Assembly (NCBI GenBank): GCA_023436885.1
Contig: JAEZHI010000004.1
Span: 62,001-126,000, forward strand
Reading direction: 5' to 3'
DNA length: 64,000 nt
From: Pseudomonadota bacterium
GTDB lineage: Bacteria > Pseudomonadota > Alphaproteobacteria > Rhizobiales > Pleomorphomonadaceae
The position numbers were made by a program, and so were the translations under genes. Positions within the stretch are counted from its first letter, which is position 1, and the number at the start of each line of letters is the position of its first letter. The notes below the pieces were generated by a model that saw nothing but the letters and a program-made list of their open reading frames with translations, had not been told where the DNA came from and ran no database searches. This document shows positions 18,215-27,051 of the stretch, piece after piece.

Positions 18215-19171
18215 TCAGCTTGCAAGTACCGCTACGTCGACACGGCGGGCAAGTTGGCGGACGTCGTCCGGCGACGGCAGATTCGGTCCGATTCGACCCA
18301 GCTTGGCGGTCGCAAAGGCAACAGCGCGGCGAGCCAGCGCTTCAAGACCGAGATTGTCGGCGACCGATGAAGCGATGCCCGCGACCATTGCGTCACCGGC
18401 ACCAACCGTCGACAGGGCGTTGACCACGGGCAGGCGAGCCGACAGAGCGGTCGTGCCGCGCAAAAATATGGCGCCTTGCTCACCGCGCGAGACGACCACC
18501 AACTCGATGCCGAGGGCTTGCATTTTCCGGGCTGCGGTTACGATATCGGCGACTTCCTTGAGGGGCTGGCCGGCCCAGGCCTCAAGCTCCAGACGGTTCG
18601 GTTTGACGGCGAATGGCAAACTCTCCCTCGGGGCCGCCAGTGATGCGGCGAGGGGAGCGCCAGACGTGTCGAGCACCACACGGCAGCGAAGATTGCAAAG
18701 ATCTGCTGTAAGCTTGGCCCATACACTGGCCGGTTGGCCAAGCGGCAGCGAACCCGCCAGAACGACGAGCGCTCCCTCGACCACTTCTCGCCTCAGGACG
18801 TCGAGTACCATGTCGTAGGTTTCGTCGTCGAAGGTCAGACCGGGAAGGTTGATATCCGTCGTAGTGCCAGTGACGACATCCGCAATCTTGATGTTGGTGC
18901 GTGTGTCGCCGGCGGTGCGCACGAACCGGTCCTGGATTCCTTTGTCTTTGAAGAAGTCGGTGAAGGTGGCATCGTTTCCGCGCCCCAGAACACCCGTCGC
19001 CACCACGGGAATGCCCCAGTCAGCGATACAGCCGGCAACGTTGATACCTTTGCCGCCAACGTTTGATTGGGCGGCCCGAGCCCGATGCACCTTGCCAGGA
19101 GTCAGGTCATCGAGCGTGACAGTGAGATCGATCGCAGGATTGAGCGTCACGGTGATGATCGGCGAAGTCAT
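18215..19171 (-). CDS. fruK: 1-phosphofructokinase family (PfkB) sugar-phosphate kinase
   Basis: Phosphorylates a sugar phosphate, most likely fructose-1-phosphate to fructose-1,6-bisphosphate, which feeds the neighbouring aldolase. It has 318 residues. The N-terminal TVTLNPAIDLTV and NVGGKGINVA are typical of the FruK/LacC/PfkB-type subgroup, DTRTNIKI is the lid strand, AVKPNRLELEAW is conserved, and the anion hole and catalytic Asp lie in STVGAGDAMVAG. The ATG at 19171 has GGAG 6 bases upstream; a TTG 12 bases earlier is less likely. No fructose PTS genes are nearby, so a 6-phosphofructokinase or tagatose-6-phosphate kinase role remains possible. Confidence 0.85.
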   Translation of the reverse strand: MTSPIITVTLNPAIDLTVTLDDLTPGKVHRARAAQSNVGGKGINVAGCIADWGIPVVATGVLGRGNDATFTDFFKDKGIQDRFVRTAGDTRTNIKIADVVTGTTTDINLPGLTFDDETYDMVLDVLRREVVEGALVVLAGSLPLGQPASVWAKLTADLCNLRCRVVLDTSGAPLAASLAAPRESLPFAVKPNRLELEAWAGQPLKEVADIVTAARKMQALGIELVVVSRGEQGAIFLRGTTALSARLPVVNALSTVGAGDAMVAGIASSVADNLGLEALARRAVAFATAKLGRIGPNLPSPDDVRQLARRVDVAVLAS

Positions 19172-19276
19172 GGTCGGCTCCAAACGGGGAACGTCTCTTG
19201 CGGCTTTTGTATAGCGGTTTCGCAGGATGGTGACGTTTCGGCAAGCCCTTCCGGTCGCAATCGGCGGAGAGAGGAG

Positions 19277-19708
19277 TCAGTGTTCGGTGTGAAGGCACTT
19301 GTGATGATCGGCCAGCACTTCTATCACCCGGCATTCTCCGACACAGCTATGTCCGCATCCGCCGACCATTGCCTCAAGCTCTTCCTTGAGCGCCATCAGG
19401 CTTTCGATGCGGGCATTGACCTCGGCGAGCTTGGCGCGAGCAATGCCGTCCGCTTCGGAACATGGCTGGTTCGGGTTGTCCTGAAGCGTCAGAAGAATCC
19501 GGATGGCGTCGATCTCAAACCCGAGGTCGCGAGCATGACGGATAAAGGATAGCCGCCTGAGATCGCGGGTATCGTAAAGACGGCGGTTTCCCTCACTTCT
19601 TGGCGGCGCGGGTAATAGGCCAATCTGTTCATAGTAACGTATCGTCGGAACCTTGACTTGGCTGAGGCGGGAGATTTCCCCGATCGGCATATCTGGCATT
19701 TGGCCCAC
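19277..19708 (-). CDS. MerR-family metal-responsive regulator
   Basis: DNA-binding regulator of 143 residues. The N-terminal winged helix-turn-helix has IGEISRLSQVKVPTIRYYEQIGLL and NRRLYDTRDLRRL. A dimerisation helix (about 78-112) follows. The metal site is at the C-terminus: C83, C118, C122, C126 and C138, with several histidines. A cysteine at the ZntR C79-equivalent position (here C83) marks sensors of divalent ions (Zn, Cd, Pb) rather than Cu(I) sensors, which have Ser there. No metal exporter is adjacent; the nearest, a CDF gene, is 16 kb away. A perfect dyad lies 7 bases upstream of the GTG start, which has AGGAG 4 bases before it. Starts at 19699 or 19690 are alternatives. Confidence 0.87.
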   Translation of the reverse strand: MGQMPDMPIGEISRLSQVKVPTIRYYEQIGLLPAPPRSEGNRRLYDTRDLRRLSFIRHARDLGFEIDAIRILLTLQDNPNQPCSEADGIARAKLAEVNARIESLMALKEELEAMVGGCGHSCVGECRVIEVLADHHKCLHTEH

Positions 19709-19714
19709 AGTGCT

Positions 19715-19731
19715 CCTCTAGTCACTAGAGG
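19715..19731. promoter_or_regulatory. MerR-type operator dyad
   Basis: CCTCTAG-TCA-CTAGAGG, a perfect inverted repeat with 7-base arms. Its core CTAGTCACTAG resembles the dyads bound by heavy-metal MerR proteins in the promoter spacer. It lies immediately upstream of the merR start, so autoregulation is the simplest reading. It could also affect the divergent beta-helix gene. Confidence 0.6.
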
Positions 19732-19857
19732 ATGGTGCCTCATGGTTGCAAAAGCAAGGTGGACGGACGCCCGTGACCTGCGATGACTAACGATCTCCAA
19801 CTGATGCTGGAACGGAGCTTGCTCGGCGAGTGGCATATTCGTTCGCTGGAGAGCCCA

Positions 19858-21123
19858 ATGAACCGCCGCGCGTTCCTCTTCGGGACGATTGCCAGCCTCG
19901 CCATGCCGGCGGTGGCTCGTTCCGGCACGCTTGGGATCGACTTGCCAGCATTGCGCGGCAGCCTGACCCCTTCTGAGGTTCAGCCGATCGCGCGGCAGCC
20001 CGGCGACAGCAGCGCCGAGCTGCAGGCTGCCATCAACAGGGCTGCGGCGGCAGGGCGACCACTCTACATTCGGGCTGGTCGCTATGAGGTGTCGAATATC
20101 CATCTGCCAGACCGCGCCCGCCTTGTCGGCGTGCCTGGCGAAACGCGGCTCGTCTACTCTGGCGGCGGCCGCTTCCTCTATTCTGAAGATGCCCGGACGC
20201 TGTCGATGGAGGGGGTGACTCTCGATGGGGCAAACCGCGCTCTGTCGGACAGTGACGACGGTCTGCTGTCTCTGGCTTTTGTCGATGATCTTGATCTTTC
20301 AAATCTTGTCGTGGAAGGCAGCGCCGGCCACGGCGTCCTTCTGACCAGAGCTGCGGGTCGGCTCCGCGATTGCCAGATTACAGGGGCGAGCGGCACCGGT
20401 ATCCTGTCCATAGAGGGAAGGGCGCTCGGCATCACCGGCAATCGGGTCGCTGATTGTGGCGGCGAGGGCATCCATCTCAGACGATGGACGGCTGGAGACG
20501 ACGGTTCGACCCTCCGCGGTAACCGGGTCGATCGCGTTCATGGTGCTGGCATTCGTCTGTCCGCTGCAGGAGCCGTACGCGTTTCGGAAAACGACCTTCG
20601 GGAAATCGACGGGGTCGGCGTTCTGGCCGACACCGAGTCTCTCGGGGCATCCGTCAGCGGGAATGCGGTTGATGGCGCAAGCCTTGGCATCGCGTTGCTG
20701 GGCGCCGGCGACGACCGGCTGTCGCTCGTCGAAAGCAATAGGGTCCGCAACATTGTCGCTACACCGCAAGTAGCCGCCGCCGGTGGCCGGGCAGGCGGCG
20801 TCGGTATTCATGTCGAAACGCCTGGTTCTGTGGTCGGCAATGTCATCGAAGCCACGCCGCATCTTGGTCTGTCGATCGGCTGGGGAGATGCGCTGGGAAG
20901 TGTTGTCGCCTCTGGCAATGTGGTCAGGCAGGCCGGGACAGGGATCGGAGTATCAGTTCTGGCACCTAAGCAGACGACAGTCATCACCGGCAATCTGCTG
21001 GTCGCTCTCGAGAGTGGCGCCGTTCGCGGCATGCGCTTTGGCGAGTTCGCCACTGGCGATCTTACGAGGACGGGAGCGATAAGCCTGCCAGGGCTTACGG
21101 TTGGGGAAAACCGCGTTGCCTGA
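19858..21123 (+). CDS. Tat-exported right-handed beta-helix repeat protein (TIGR03808-like)
   Basis: Predicted periplasmic protein of 421 residues, function unknown. The N-terminus MNRRAFLFGTIASLAMPAVA has a twin-arginine signal. The rest is a pectate-lyase-like parallel beta-helix: repeated short units such as NRVADCGGEGIHLRR, NRVDRVHGAGIRLS, NDLREIDGVGVLAD and NAVDGASLGIAL, each a turn of N-x(3-8)-G-(I/V)-x-(I/V/L). It matches what I know of the alphaproteobacterial family of Tat-translocated uncharacterised repeat proteins. The start at 19858 is chosen for the Tat signal; GGAGAG precedes it. A role in polysaccharide binding or cleavage is inference only. Confidence 0.8.
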   Translation: MNRRAFLFGTIASLAMPAVARSGTLGIDLPALRGSLTPSEVQPIARQPGDSSAELQAAINRAAAAGRPLYIRAGRYEVSNIHLPDRARLVGVPGETRLVYSGGGRFLYSEDARTLSMEGVTLDGANRALSDSDDGLLSLAFVDDLDLSNLVVEGSAGHGVLLTRAAGRLRDCQITGASGTGILSIEGRALGITGNRVADCGGEGIHLRRWTAGDDGSTLRGNRVDRVHGAGIRLSAAGAVRVSENDLREIDGVGVLADTESLGASVSGNAVDGASLGIALLGAGDDRLSLVESNRVRNIVATPQVAAAGGRAGGVGIHVETPGSVVGNVIEATPHLGLSIGWGDALGSVVASGNVVRQAGTGIGVSVLAPKQTTVITGNLLVALESGAVRGMRFGEFATGDLTRTGAISLPGLTVGENRVA

Positions 21124-21243
21124 CTGTGAATATGCCGGGGATCGACTGTGGACGAGCTCTGAACAACCTGTGAGCCGCCCTGTGTACCCCACGTGGATAA
21201 GTTCCGGACAACCGCAATCCTGCCGGTGATTAAACTGGGATCT

Positions 21244-22914
21244 TCATGTTGATAAAGCGCGCCCGACGCGGGACAGCACCATGACTGGTAGAACGCCTAT
21301 CATTACGATGGCGAGTGCGGCCAGCGAAGCTTCCTCATAGGTGCCGCGTGCTGCTTCGCCGTAGAGATGGGTGGCGAAGGTTTCGATGTTGAGCGGCCGC
21401 AGAAGTAGCGTTGCCGGCAGTTCCTTGACGCAGTCGACGAAGACCAGAAGCGCGCCAGCCGCCAGTGAGGCACGTGTCAACGGCAGGTGAACGGCTGCCA
21501 ACGTTCCTCTGGCAGAGCGTCCAAGTGTGCGGGAGGCATCGTCAAGAGATTTCGGGACCCTGCTCAGACCGGCATCTGCGCTACCGGCCGTGATCGCCAA
21601 AAAACGGACCACATAAGCGTAAACGAGGGCCGCACCCGAACCGATCATCAACAGACCGGTCGACATGCTAAGCCATTGGCGTGCAATGCTGTCTATCGTA
21701 CGATCCAGGGGCGCCACCACCAGCAGCACGCCCAAGGCGACTACCGTACCGGGCATGGCATAACCAAGCGTCGCAAAGCGGAATATCCACGGGGCCGCCC
21801 GCCCGGATGAAAGCCGCAACGCGTAGGCCGCGATCACCCCTAGGATGAGGGTGAGGCAGGTGGCGCCCGCCGCATAGATCATGGTGTTCCGCGCCTCGCT
21901 GATCAGCTCGTTTGACAGTCCGGCAAAGCGCCAACGCGTCCATGCCTCATCCACAAGATGGATGGCGGGCAACACGAAGCCGAAGATCATAGGCATCACA
22001 CCAAGACTGAACAGGCCTACGCCCTTCACGCCTCGGCAGCGCTTCGGCCGAAGCGTCCGACCGCGCGATCCAGAGATGTACGCTTGCCGCCGTCGTGCCC
22101 ATCGTTCGAGCGAGACAAGTGCGACGACGATCAGAAGAAGACTCAACGCTATCTGCGTGGCGCCGGCCAGATCATTCTGTGTCACCCAAACGGTGTAGAT
22201 CGACACTGTCAGGGTGCGGATACCTAGAAACTGCGAGGCGCCGATGTCGTTGAGCGTTTCCATCAATGCGAGACTGACGCCGACGGCAACGGCTGGTCTG
22301 GCGAGCGGCAGGGCGACGCGCCAGAACAGGTGCCGCCGCCTTGTCCCAAGCACTCGGGCTGCATCGAAGAGATTTACCGACTGGGTCAGGAACATCGCCC
22401 GCGTCGTGAGGTAGACATAAGGGTACAGGACAAGGGAAAGCAGCAGTACGCAGCCGGCAAAAGACCTGACATCTGGCAAGCGGAAGTCGCGCGGGCTCGT
22501 GTAACCGAGAAGCCGGCGGATCACGCCCTGGAAGGCGCCCGTCGGATGCAGCATGTCGAGATAGGCATAGGCCACGATATAGGTCGGCACGGCCAAGGGC
22601 AGCAGCAGAGCCCATTCCAGGAAACCTCGCCCGGGAAAATCATATGCGGTGACCAGCCAGGCCAGAGCAACGCCGAGAAGGCCGGCCAACAAGCCCACCC
22701 CCAACAAAAGGCCGAATGTTTCGCCGAGCGCTTTGGGCAGAATGGTTCCAGCAAGATGCCACCATAGTTCCAACGAGCCATGGGCCGCCTCGAAGCCCAG
22801 CGCCATTACCGGAAGAACCGCCAGCACCGCGATTATGCAAGCGGCCAGGCGCCAGTTCGAACGGCGACTTGGCGTCTTCGCCAATAGGGTTGCGCTCTCT
22901 GTGATCAACGTCAT
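21244..22914 (-). CDS. fbpB: Ferric-iron ABC transporter permease (FbpB type)
   Basis: Inner-membrane permease for Fe(III) delivered by the periplasmic binding protein. It has 556 residues, a fusion of two permease halves with about 12 membrane segments. Each half has an EAA-type loop: DAARVLGTRRRHLFWRVALPLARP in the first and DASRTLGRSARGTLAAVHLPLTR in the second. This is the FbpB/SfuB/HitB architecture. It is the last gene of fbpC-fbpA-fbpB, 42 bases after fbpA. Confidence 0.93.
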   Translation of the reverse strand: MTLITESATLLAKTPSRRSNWRLAACIIAVLAVLPVMALGFEAAHGSLELWWHLAGTILPKALGETFGLLLGVGLLAGLLGVALAWLVTAYDFPGRGFLEWALLLPLAVPTYIVAYAYLDMLHPTGAFQGVIRRLLGYTSPRDFRLPDVRSFAGCVLLLSLVLYPYVYLTTRAMFLTQSVNLFDAARVLGTRRRHLFWRVALPLARPAVAVGVSLALMETLNDIGASQFLGIRTLTVSIYTVWVTQNDLAGATQIALSLLLIVVALVSLERWARRRQAYISGSRGRTLRPKRCRGVKGVGLFSLGVMPMIFGFVLPAIHLVDEAWTRWRFAGLSNELISEARNTMIYAAGATCLTLILGVIAAYALRLSSGRAAPWIFRFATLGYAMPGTVVALGVLLVVAPLDRTIDSIARQWLSMSTGLLMIGSGAALVYAYVVRFLAITAGSADAGLSRVPKSLDDASRTLGRSARGTLAAVHLPLTRASLAAGALLVFVDCVKELPATLLLRPLNIETFATHLYGEAARGTYEEASLAALAIVMIGVLPVMVLSRVGRALST

Positions 22915-22956
22915 TTGAAAACGGTTGCGGGACGCCGAAACGTCCCGCCCTTATCA

Positions 22957-23967
22957 TCAACTGTCGAAGTCGACCTTGTCGACCAGTTGGCTCGCCGCCT
23001 TGCGGTGCTGGATGATCTCGCCGAGCGGTGTCTTGTCGACCGTGAGGGTACCGAACGAAGCAACGATCGGATCAGTCGCGACGCCAGCCCTCACCGGATA
23101 TTCGTAATTGGCCTTGGCGTAGATTTCCTGAGCCTCGCTGGACACGAGGTATTCAAGGAATTTCACGGCTTGGTCCTTGTTGGGGGCGTGCTTGGCGACG
23201 GCAGCGCCCGAAATGTTCACCTGCGTGCCACCATCCTTGAAGGTCGGCAGAACGACCTTAATTGCGTTGCCCCATGTAGCCTGTTCTTCACCGCCCGCAC
23301 CGGACCGCATCAAGCCGACGTAATAGGAGTTAGCCACGGCGATGTCGCAGATGCCGCCGAGAATGTCGCGAGCGCCGTCGCGGTCGCCGCCAGCTGCCTT
23401 TCGCGCCAGATTCGCCTTGAGGCCGGCAAGCCACGTTTCAGTTGCTTCCTCGCCGTGATGGGCGATGTAGCTGGCAAAGAGGGCGGTATTGTAGGGATGC
23501 TGGCCGGACCGAATGCAAATCTTCCCTTGCCATTTGGGATCGGCAAGATCCTCGTAGGTCAGGCCGCCGAGGTCGAGATCCTTTGCCGCGTAGATCACGC
23601 GAGCCCGATAGGAAAGGCCGAACCAATGGCCGTTCTGATCGCGCAGCTCGGCCGGCACCGCTTCCTTCAGGACAGGAGAATCAATCGGCTGGGTCACGCC
23701 CTTTTCCACGAGATCGACGAGATTGCCCGCATCGACGGCCATAAGGATGTCTGCCGGCGAGCTTTCGCCCTCGGTGGATACACGCTCAGCGAGGCCATCC
23801 TTCAGGAAGATGGTGTTGACGGTGACGCCGGTTGCTTTGGTGAAGCTGTCGATCAGCGGCTTGATCAGCCCCGGTTCGCGCGTCGTGTAAATGTTGACGT
23901 CGGCGGCGGCACTACCCACGGCCGCAAACGGGAAAAGTGCCGTCAGGCTCAACAGCATCTGGCGCAT
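22957..23967 (-). CDS. fbpA: Periplasmic Fe(III)-binding protein (FbpA/FutA/IdiA type)
   Basis: Binds ferric iron in the periplasm for the FbpBC transporter. It has 336 residues and a signal peptide (about 1-22, SLTALFPFAAVGSAAA). Visible are VNIYTTREPGL at the start of lobe 1, GLSYRARVIYA, and the iron-ligand tyrosine region VANSYYVGLM. This is a class with adjacent Tyr ligands. The gene starts 44 bases after a TGA-N9-TCA iron box that overlaps the end of fbpC, so it may have its own iron-controlled promoter. Confidence 0.93.
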   Translation of the reverse strand: MRQMLLSLTALFPFAAVGSAAADVNIYTTREPGLIKPLIDSFTKATGVTVNTIFLKDGLAERVSTEGESSPADILMAVDAGNLVDLVEKGVTQPIDSPVLKEAVPAELRDQNGHWFGLSYRARVIYAAKDLDLGGLTYEDLADPKWQGKICIRSGQHPYNTALFASYIAHHGEEATETWLAGLKANLARKAAGGDRDGARDILGGICDIAVANSYYVGLMRSGAGGEEQATWGNAIKVVLPTFKDGGTQVNISGAAVAKHAPNKDQAVKFLEYLVSSEAQEIYAKANYEYPVRAGVATDPIVASFGTLTVDKTPLGEIIQHRKAASQLVDKVDFDS

Positions 23968-24010
23968 GAAATGTTTCTCCTCTGTTTCTGAGCCTGACGA
24001 TCAACATCAT

Positions 24011-24031
24011 AGTTGAGTATAATAGTCAACT
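24011..24031 (-). promoter_or_regulatory. Iron-responsive operator (RirA/IRO-type box) upstream of fbpA
   Basis: AGTTGA-N9-TCAACT, perfect 6-base arms, fitting the TGA-N9-TCA iron-responsive operator described for RirA in rhizobia. It overlaps the stop codon of fbpC and lies 44 bases before the fbpA start. Confidence 0.7.
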
Positions 24032-25105
24032 TAATGTGGGGTGGTCATGGGGGTAGTCCCTGGACGGTTCGGCAGGAAAAACAAAGCCTGCGCCAGCCGA
24101 TGCGCGAACCCCGACACGCAGTGTGTCCGTCGGCAGCCGGCGGGTTGACCTCGCCTGGACCGGCTCTTCCAAGTCAGGCAGACGAATGCGAAGGGATTCT
24201 ATCTCGCCCATCAGCTCGCGCGCCAGCACCTCGCCGTTTCCGCCGTTGGGAAGAACGTCAATATCTGTCGGACGGACAAGAGTGACGACGTGATCGCCCT
24301 CTTCGAGGCCGCGTGGAGCGGGGAACTCGCCGAGAGCTGTCGCGACGATTCCCGCGTTCACGCGCCCTGGAATACGATTGCAGGGTGAGAAAAACTCCGC
24401 CGCATAGCAGCTGTTCGGCCGATCATAGAGATCGTAGGCACTGCCCACCTGGACGATCTCTCCTGCCCGCATCAGAACCACCCGATCGCCCGAAGACAGC
24501 GCTTCCTCGGGATCGTGGCTGACAATGATGGCGGTCATGCCGAGGCTGCGGATCAAGGATAGCGTTTTCTGCCGGACGTCCTGGCGGAGCGTTGGATCGA
24601 GGTTTGAGAACGGCTCATCCAAGAGCAGGAGGCGAGGAGCGGGGGCCAGTGCCCTTGCCAGAGCGACACGCTGTTGCTCGCCACCGGATAACTCATGTGG
24701 GTACCGCTTTGCGTGCCCTGAAAGGTCGACGCGTTTGAGCATCTCTATTGCTCGCTCGCGCGCCTCGGCCTTGGCTAGCGTCCTGAGGCCGAAACGGACG
24801 TTGGCTTCCACGCTCAGATGCGGAAAAAGGGCATAGTCCTGAAACACAAAACCAACGTGCCTCTTCTCTGGTTCGATAAAACAACTGGGGCCGACCACCT
24901 CATGTCCATCGAAAGAAATGCGACCATGGTCAGGTGTTTCCACGCCGGCAATCAATCTCAAAAGCGATGACTTGCCGCATCCGGAATGACCGACGAGGCT
25001 GACCACCTCGCCCTTGTCAACCGCCAGATGGAGATCGCGTAAAGCGGCGGTCTGTCCGAAACGTAGAGAAAGCGCTTCGATCCCCAGGGCTGGCACGGGC
25101 GCCAT
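24026..25105 (-). CDS. fbpC: Ferric-iron ABC transporter ATPase (FbpC type)
   Basis: Energises Fe(III) import with FbpB. It has 359 residues. Walker A is GHSGCGKSSLLR, the Q-loop is FQDYALFPHL, the signature is LSGGEQQRVALARALA and Walker B is LLLLDEPFSNLD. A C-terminal regulatory TOBE-like domain (about 240-359) is of the kind that binds iron in some FbpC proteins. The ATG at 25105 has GGAG in CTAAAGGAGCCCGA. It is the first gene of the operon, with an iron box 13 bases before the start. Confidence 0.94.
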   Translation of the reverse strand: MAPVPALGIEALSLRFGQTAALRDLHLAVDKGEVVSLVGHSGCGKSSLLRLIAGVETPDHGRISFDGHEVVGPSCFIEPEKRHVGFVFQDYALFPHLSVEANVRFGLRTLAKAEARERAIEMLKRVDLSGHAKRYPHELSGGEQQRVALARALAPAPRLLLLDEPFSNLDPTLRQDVRQKTLSLIRSLGMTAIIVSHDPEEALSSGDRVVLMRAGEIVQVGSAYDLYDRPNSCYAAEFFSPCNRIPGRVNAGIVATALGEFPAPRGLEEGDHVVTLVRPTDIDVLPNGGNGEVLARELMGEIESLRIRLPDLEEPVQARSTRRLPTDTLRVGVRASAGAGFVFPAEPSRDYPHDHPTLS

Positions 25106-25117
25106 TCGGGCTCCTTT

Positions 25118-25138
25118 AGTTGAGTGTCAGTATCAACA
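25118..25138 (-). promoter_or_regulatory. Iron-responsive operator (RirA/IRO-type box) upstream of fbpC
   Basis: AGTTGA-N9-TCAACA (5 of 6 arm bases paired), TGA-N9-TCA. It shares AGTTGAGT with the box before fbpA. It sits 13 bases before the fbpC start, so a bound repressor would also cover the ribosome-binding region of the DNA. Confidence 0.65.
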
Positions 25139-25286
25139 ATAAAAAGCCGGATCGGCAAGAGCAAGTCATTGGTGATGTCTCAAGGAGAATCCCACTGTAC
25201 CGCGACTTTTCGCTTGCCCGGCGGCCGGATTCAGCTTAGCGGAACCGCTTGATCCTTCTGGCCCCTTACCGGAAAGAGCCCTCCCC

Positions 25287-26861
25287 ATGGAAAAGCCCGC
25301 CCACGACAGCCTGCTGATCATAGATTTCGGCAGCCAGGTGACGCAGCTCATCGCCCGCCGGGTGCGTGAATTTGGCGTCTACTGCGAAATCCACCCCTAT
25401 CAGTCGGCGGCCGCTGCTTTCGAAAAGCTTCAGCCCAAGGGCGTGATCTTCTCGGGTGGACCGGATTCCGTGACGCGTGACGGCAGCCCTCGTGCTCCCC
25501 AGGCGGTCTTTGATAGCGGCGTTCCGATCCTTGCCATCTGCTACGGGCAGCAAACCATGGCAGTGCAGCTTGGCGGCAACGTCGAAGGCGGTCACGCCGC
25601 CGAGTTCGGCCGGGCCGACGTCGAGATCCTCAAGTCGTCGCCGCTGTTCGAAGGGCTATGGGAAGTCGGCAAGCGCTATCCGGTGTGGATGAGCCACGGT
25701 GACCGGGTGACGCGTGCGCCCGAAGGTTTCGAAGTGATCGGCGTATCCGAGAACGCCCCCTTTGCCATCGCCGTCGACGAGCGTCGGCGCTACTACACCA
25801 CCATGTTCCATCCCGAGGTGGTGCACACGCCCGACGGCGGCAAGCTGCTCTCTAACTTCGTGCATCGCATCGTTGGCCTGAAGTCCGACTGGACGATGTC
25901 GGCCTATCGCGCCGAGATGATCGCGAAGATCCGCGAGCAGGTCGGCAAAGAGCGCGTTCTCTGCGCCTTGTCCGGCGGCGTCGACAGCTCGGTTGCGGCC
26001 GTTCTGATCCACGAAGCGATCGGCGATCAGCTCACCTGCGTCTATGTCGACCACGGCCTGATGCGTCAGGGCGAGAGCGAACAAGTGGTCGGGATGTTCA
26101 GAGATCACTATAACATTCCGCTCGTACATGTTGATGCGTCTGAACTTTTCATCGGACAGCTTGAAGGCGAGGCCGACCCGGAAAAGAAGCGCAAGACCAT
26201 CGGCCGCCTGTTCATCGAGGTGTTCGAGGCCGAGGCCAAGAAGATCGCCTCCGACGGTCGTGGCGCGCCGACCTTCCTCGCACAAGGCACGCTCTATCCG
26301 GACGTGATCGAGAGCGTGAGCTTCTCGGGCGGCCCGAGCGTCACCATCAAAAGCCACCACAACGTCGGCGGCCTGCCGGCGCGCATGAATATGAAGCTCG
26401 TCGAGCCGTTGCGCGAACTCTTCAAGGACGAAGTGCGGGCGCTCGGCCGCGAACTCGGCTTGCCGGACAGCTTCATCGGTCGCCATCCGTTCCCTGGGCC
26501 GGGCCTTGCCATTCGCCTGCCGGGCGGCGTAACGCGCGAGAAGCTGGATATCCTGAGGAAGGCCGATGCCATCTACCTCGACGAGATCCGCAAGGCCGGT
26601 CTCTACGACAAGATCTGGCAGGCCTTCTCGGTGCTTCTGCCGGTACAGACGGTGGGCGTCATGGGAGACGGCCGCACTTACGACCGCGTGCTGGCGCTAC
26701 GTGCCGTAACCTCGGTGGACGGCATGACCGCCGACTTCTACCCCTTCGATATGAACTTCCTCGGCCGCGCCGCCACGCGCATCATCAACGAGGTGAAGGG
26801 CGTCAACCGCGTCGTCTACGACGTGACCAGCAAGCCGCCGGGAACCATCGAGTGGGAATAA
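25287..26861 (+). CDS. guaA: GMP synthase (glutamine-hydrolysing)
   Basis: Converts XMP to GMP using glutamine and ATP. It has 524 residues. The glutamine amidotransferase domain has the catalytic Cys in AICYGQQTMAVQLGG and the His-Glu pair in MFHPEVVHT. The ATP-pyrophosphatase domain has the PP-loop ALSGGVDSSVAA. The C-terminal dimerisation domain ends KPPGTIEWE, the invariant family end. Confidence 0.98.
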   Translation: MEKPAHDSLLIIDFGSQVTQLIARRVREFGVYCEIHPYQSAAAAFEKLQPKGVIFSGGPDSVTRDGSPRAPQAVFDSGVPILAICYGQQTMAVQLGGNVEGGHAAEFGRADVEILKSSPLFEGLWEVGKRYPVWMSHGDRVTRAPEGFEVIGVSENAPFAIAVDERRRYYTTMFHPEVVHTPDGGKLLSNFVHRIVGLKSDWTMSAYRAEMIAKIREQVGKERVLCALSGGVDSSVAAVLIHEAIGDQLTCVYVDHGLMRQGESEQVVGMFRDHYNIPLVHVDASELFIGQLEGEADPEKKRKTIGRLFIEVFEAEAKKIASDGRGAPTFLAQGTLYPDVIESVSFSGGPSVTIKSHHNVGGLPARMNMKLVEPLRELFKDEVRALGRELGLPDSFIGRHPFPGPGLAIRLPGGVTREKLDILRKADAIYLDEIRKAGLYDKIWQAFSVLLPVQTVGVMGDGRTYDRVLALRAVTSVDGMTADFYPFDMNFLGRAATRIINEVKGVNRVVYDVTSKPPGTIEWE

Positions 26862-26903
26862 GCGGCTGCCAGAGCAGCTGCCGCTCCGGGGATAAATTGG
26901 TTT

Positions 26904-26933
26904 CGGCCCTGCTATCGCTCGATGGCAGGGCCG
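26904..26933 (+). terminator. Hairpin downstream of guaA (possible terminator)
   Basis: CGGCCCTGC / GCAGGGCCG, 9-base perfect arms, 12-base loop, 42 bases after the guaA stop. There is no T-tract, so factor-independent termination is doubtful; it may act with Rho or protect the mRNA 3' end. Confidence 0.45.
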
Positions 26934-27051
26934 GCGATTACCATAACGTTGGGTAGCGACGGGTTTAGCCTCATTGGATGAGCTGGCGCTACACGCAACG
27001 AGCGTCACTGCCTTCCCGTATTTCGTTCCCTCTCCAGCCAACACGGGCTTC

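Noticed and set aside
21140..21202. TGTGGATAA-like sequences (possible DnaA boxes) between the beta-helix and fbpB genes
   Set aside because: Only one near match (CGTGGATAA) and weak others in a 120-base gap; no AT-rich unwinding region and no origin-linked genes.
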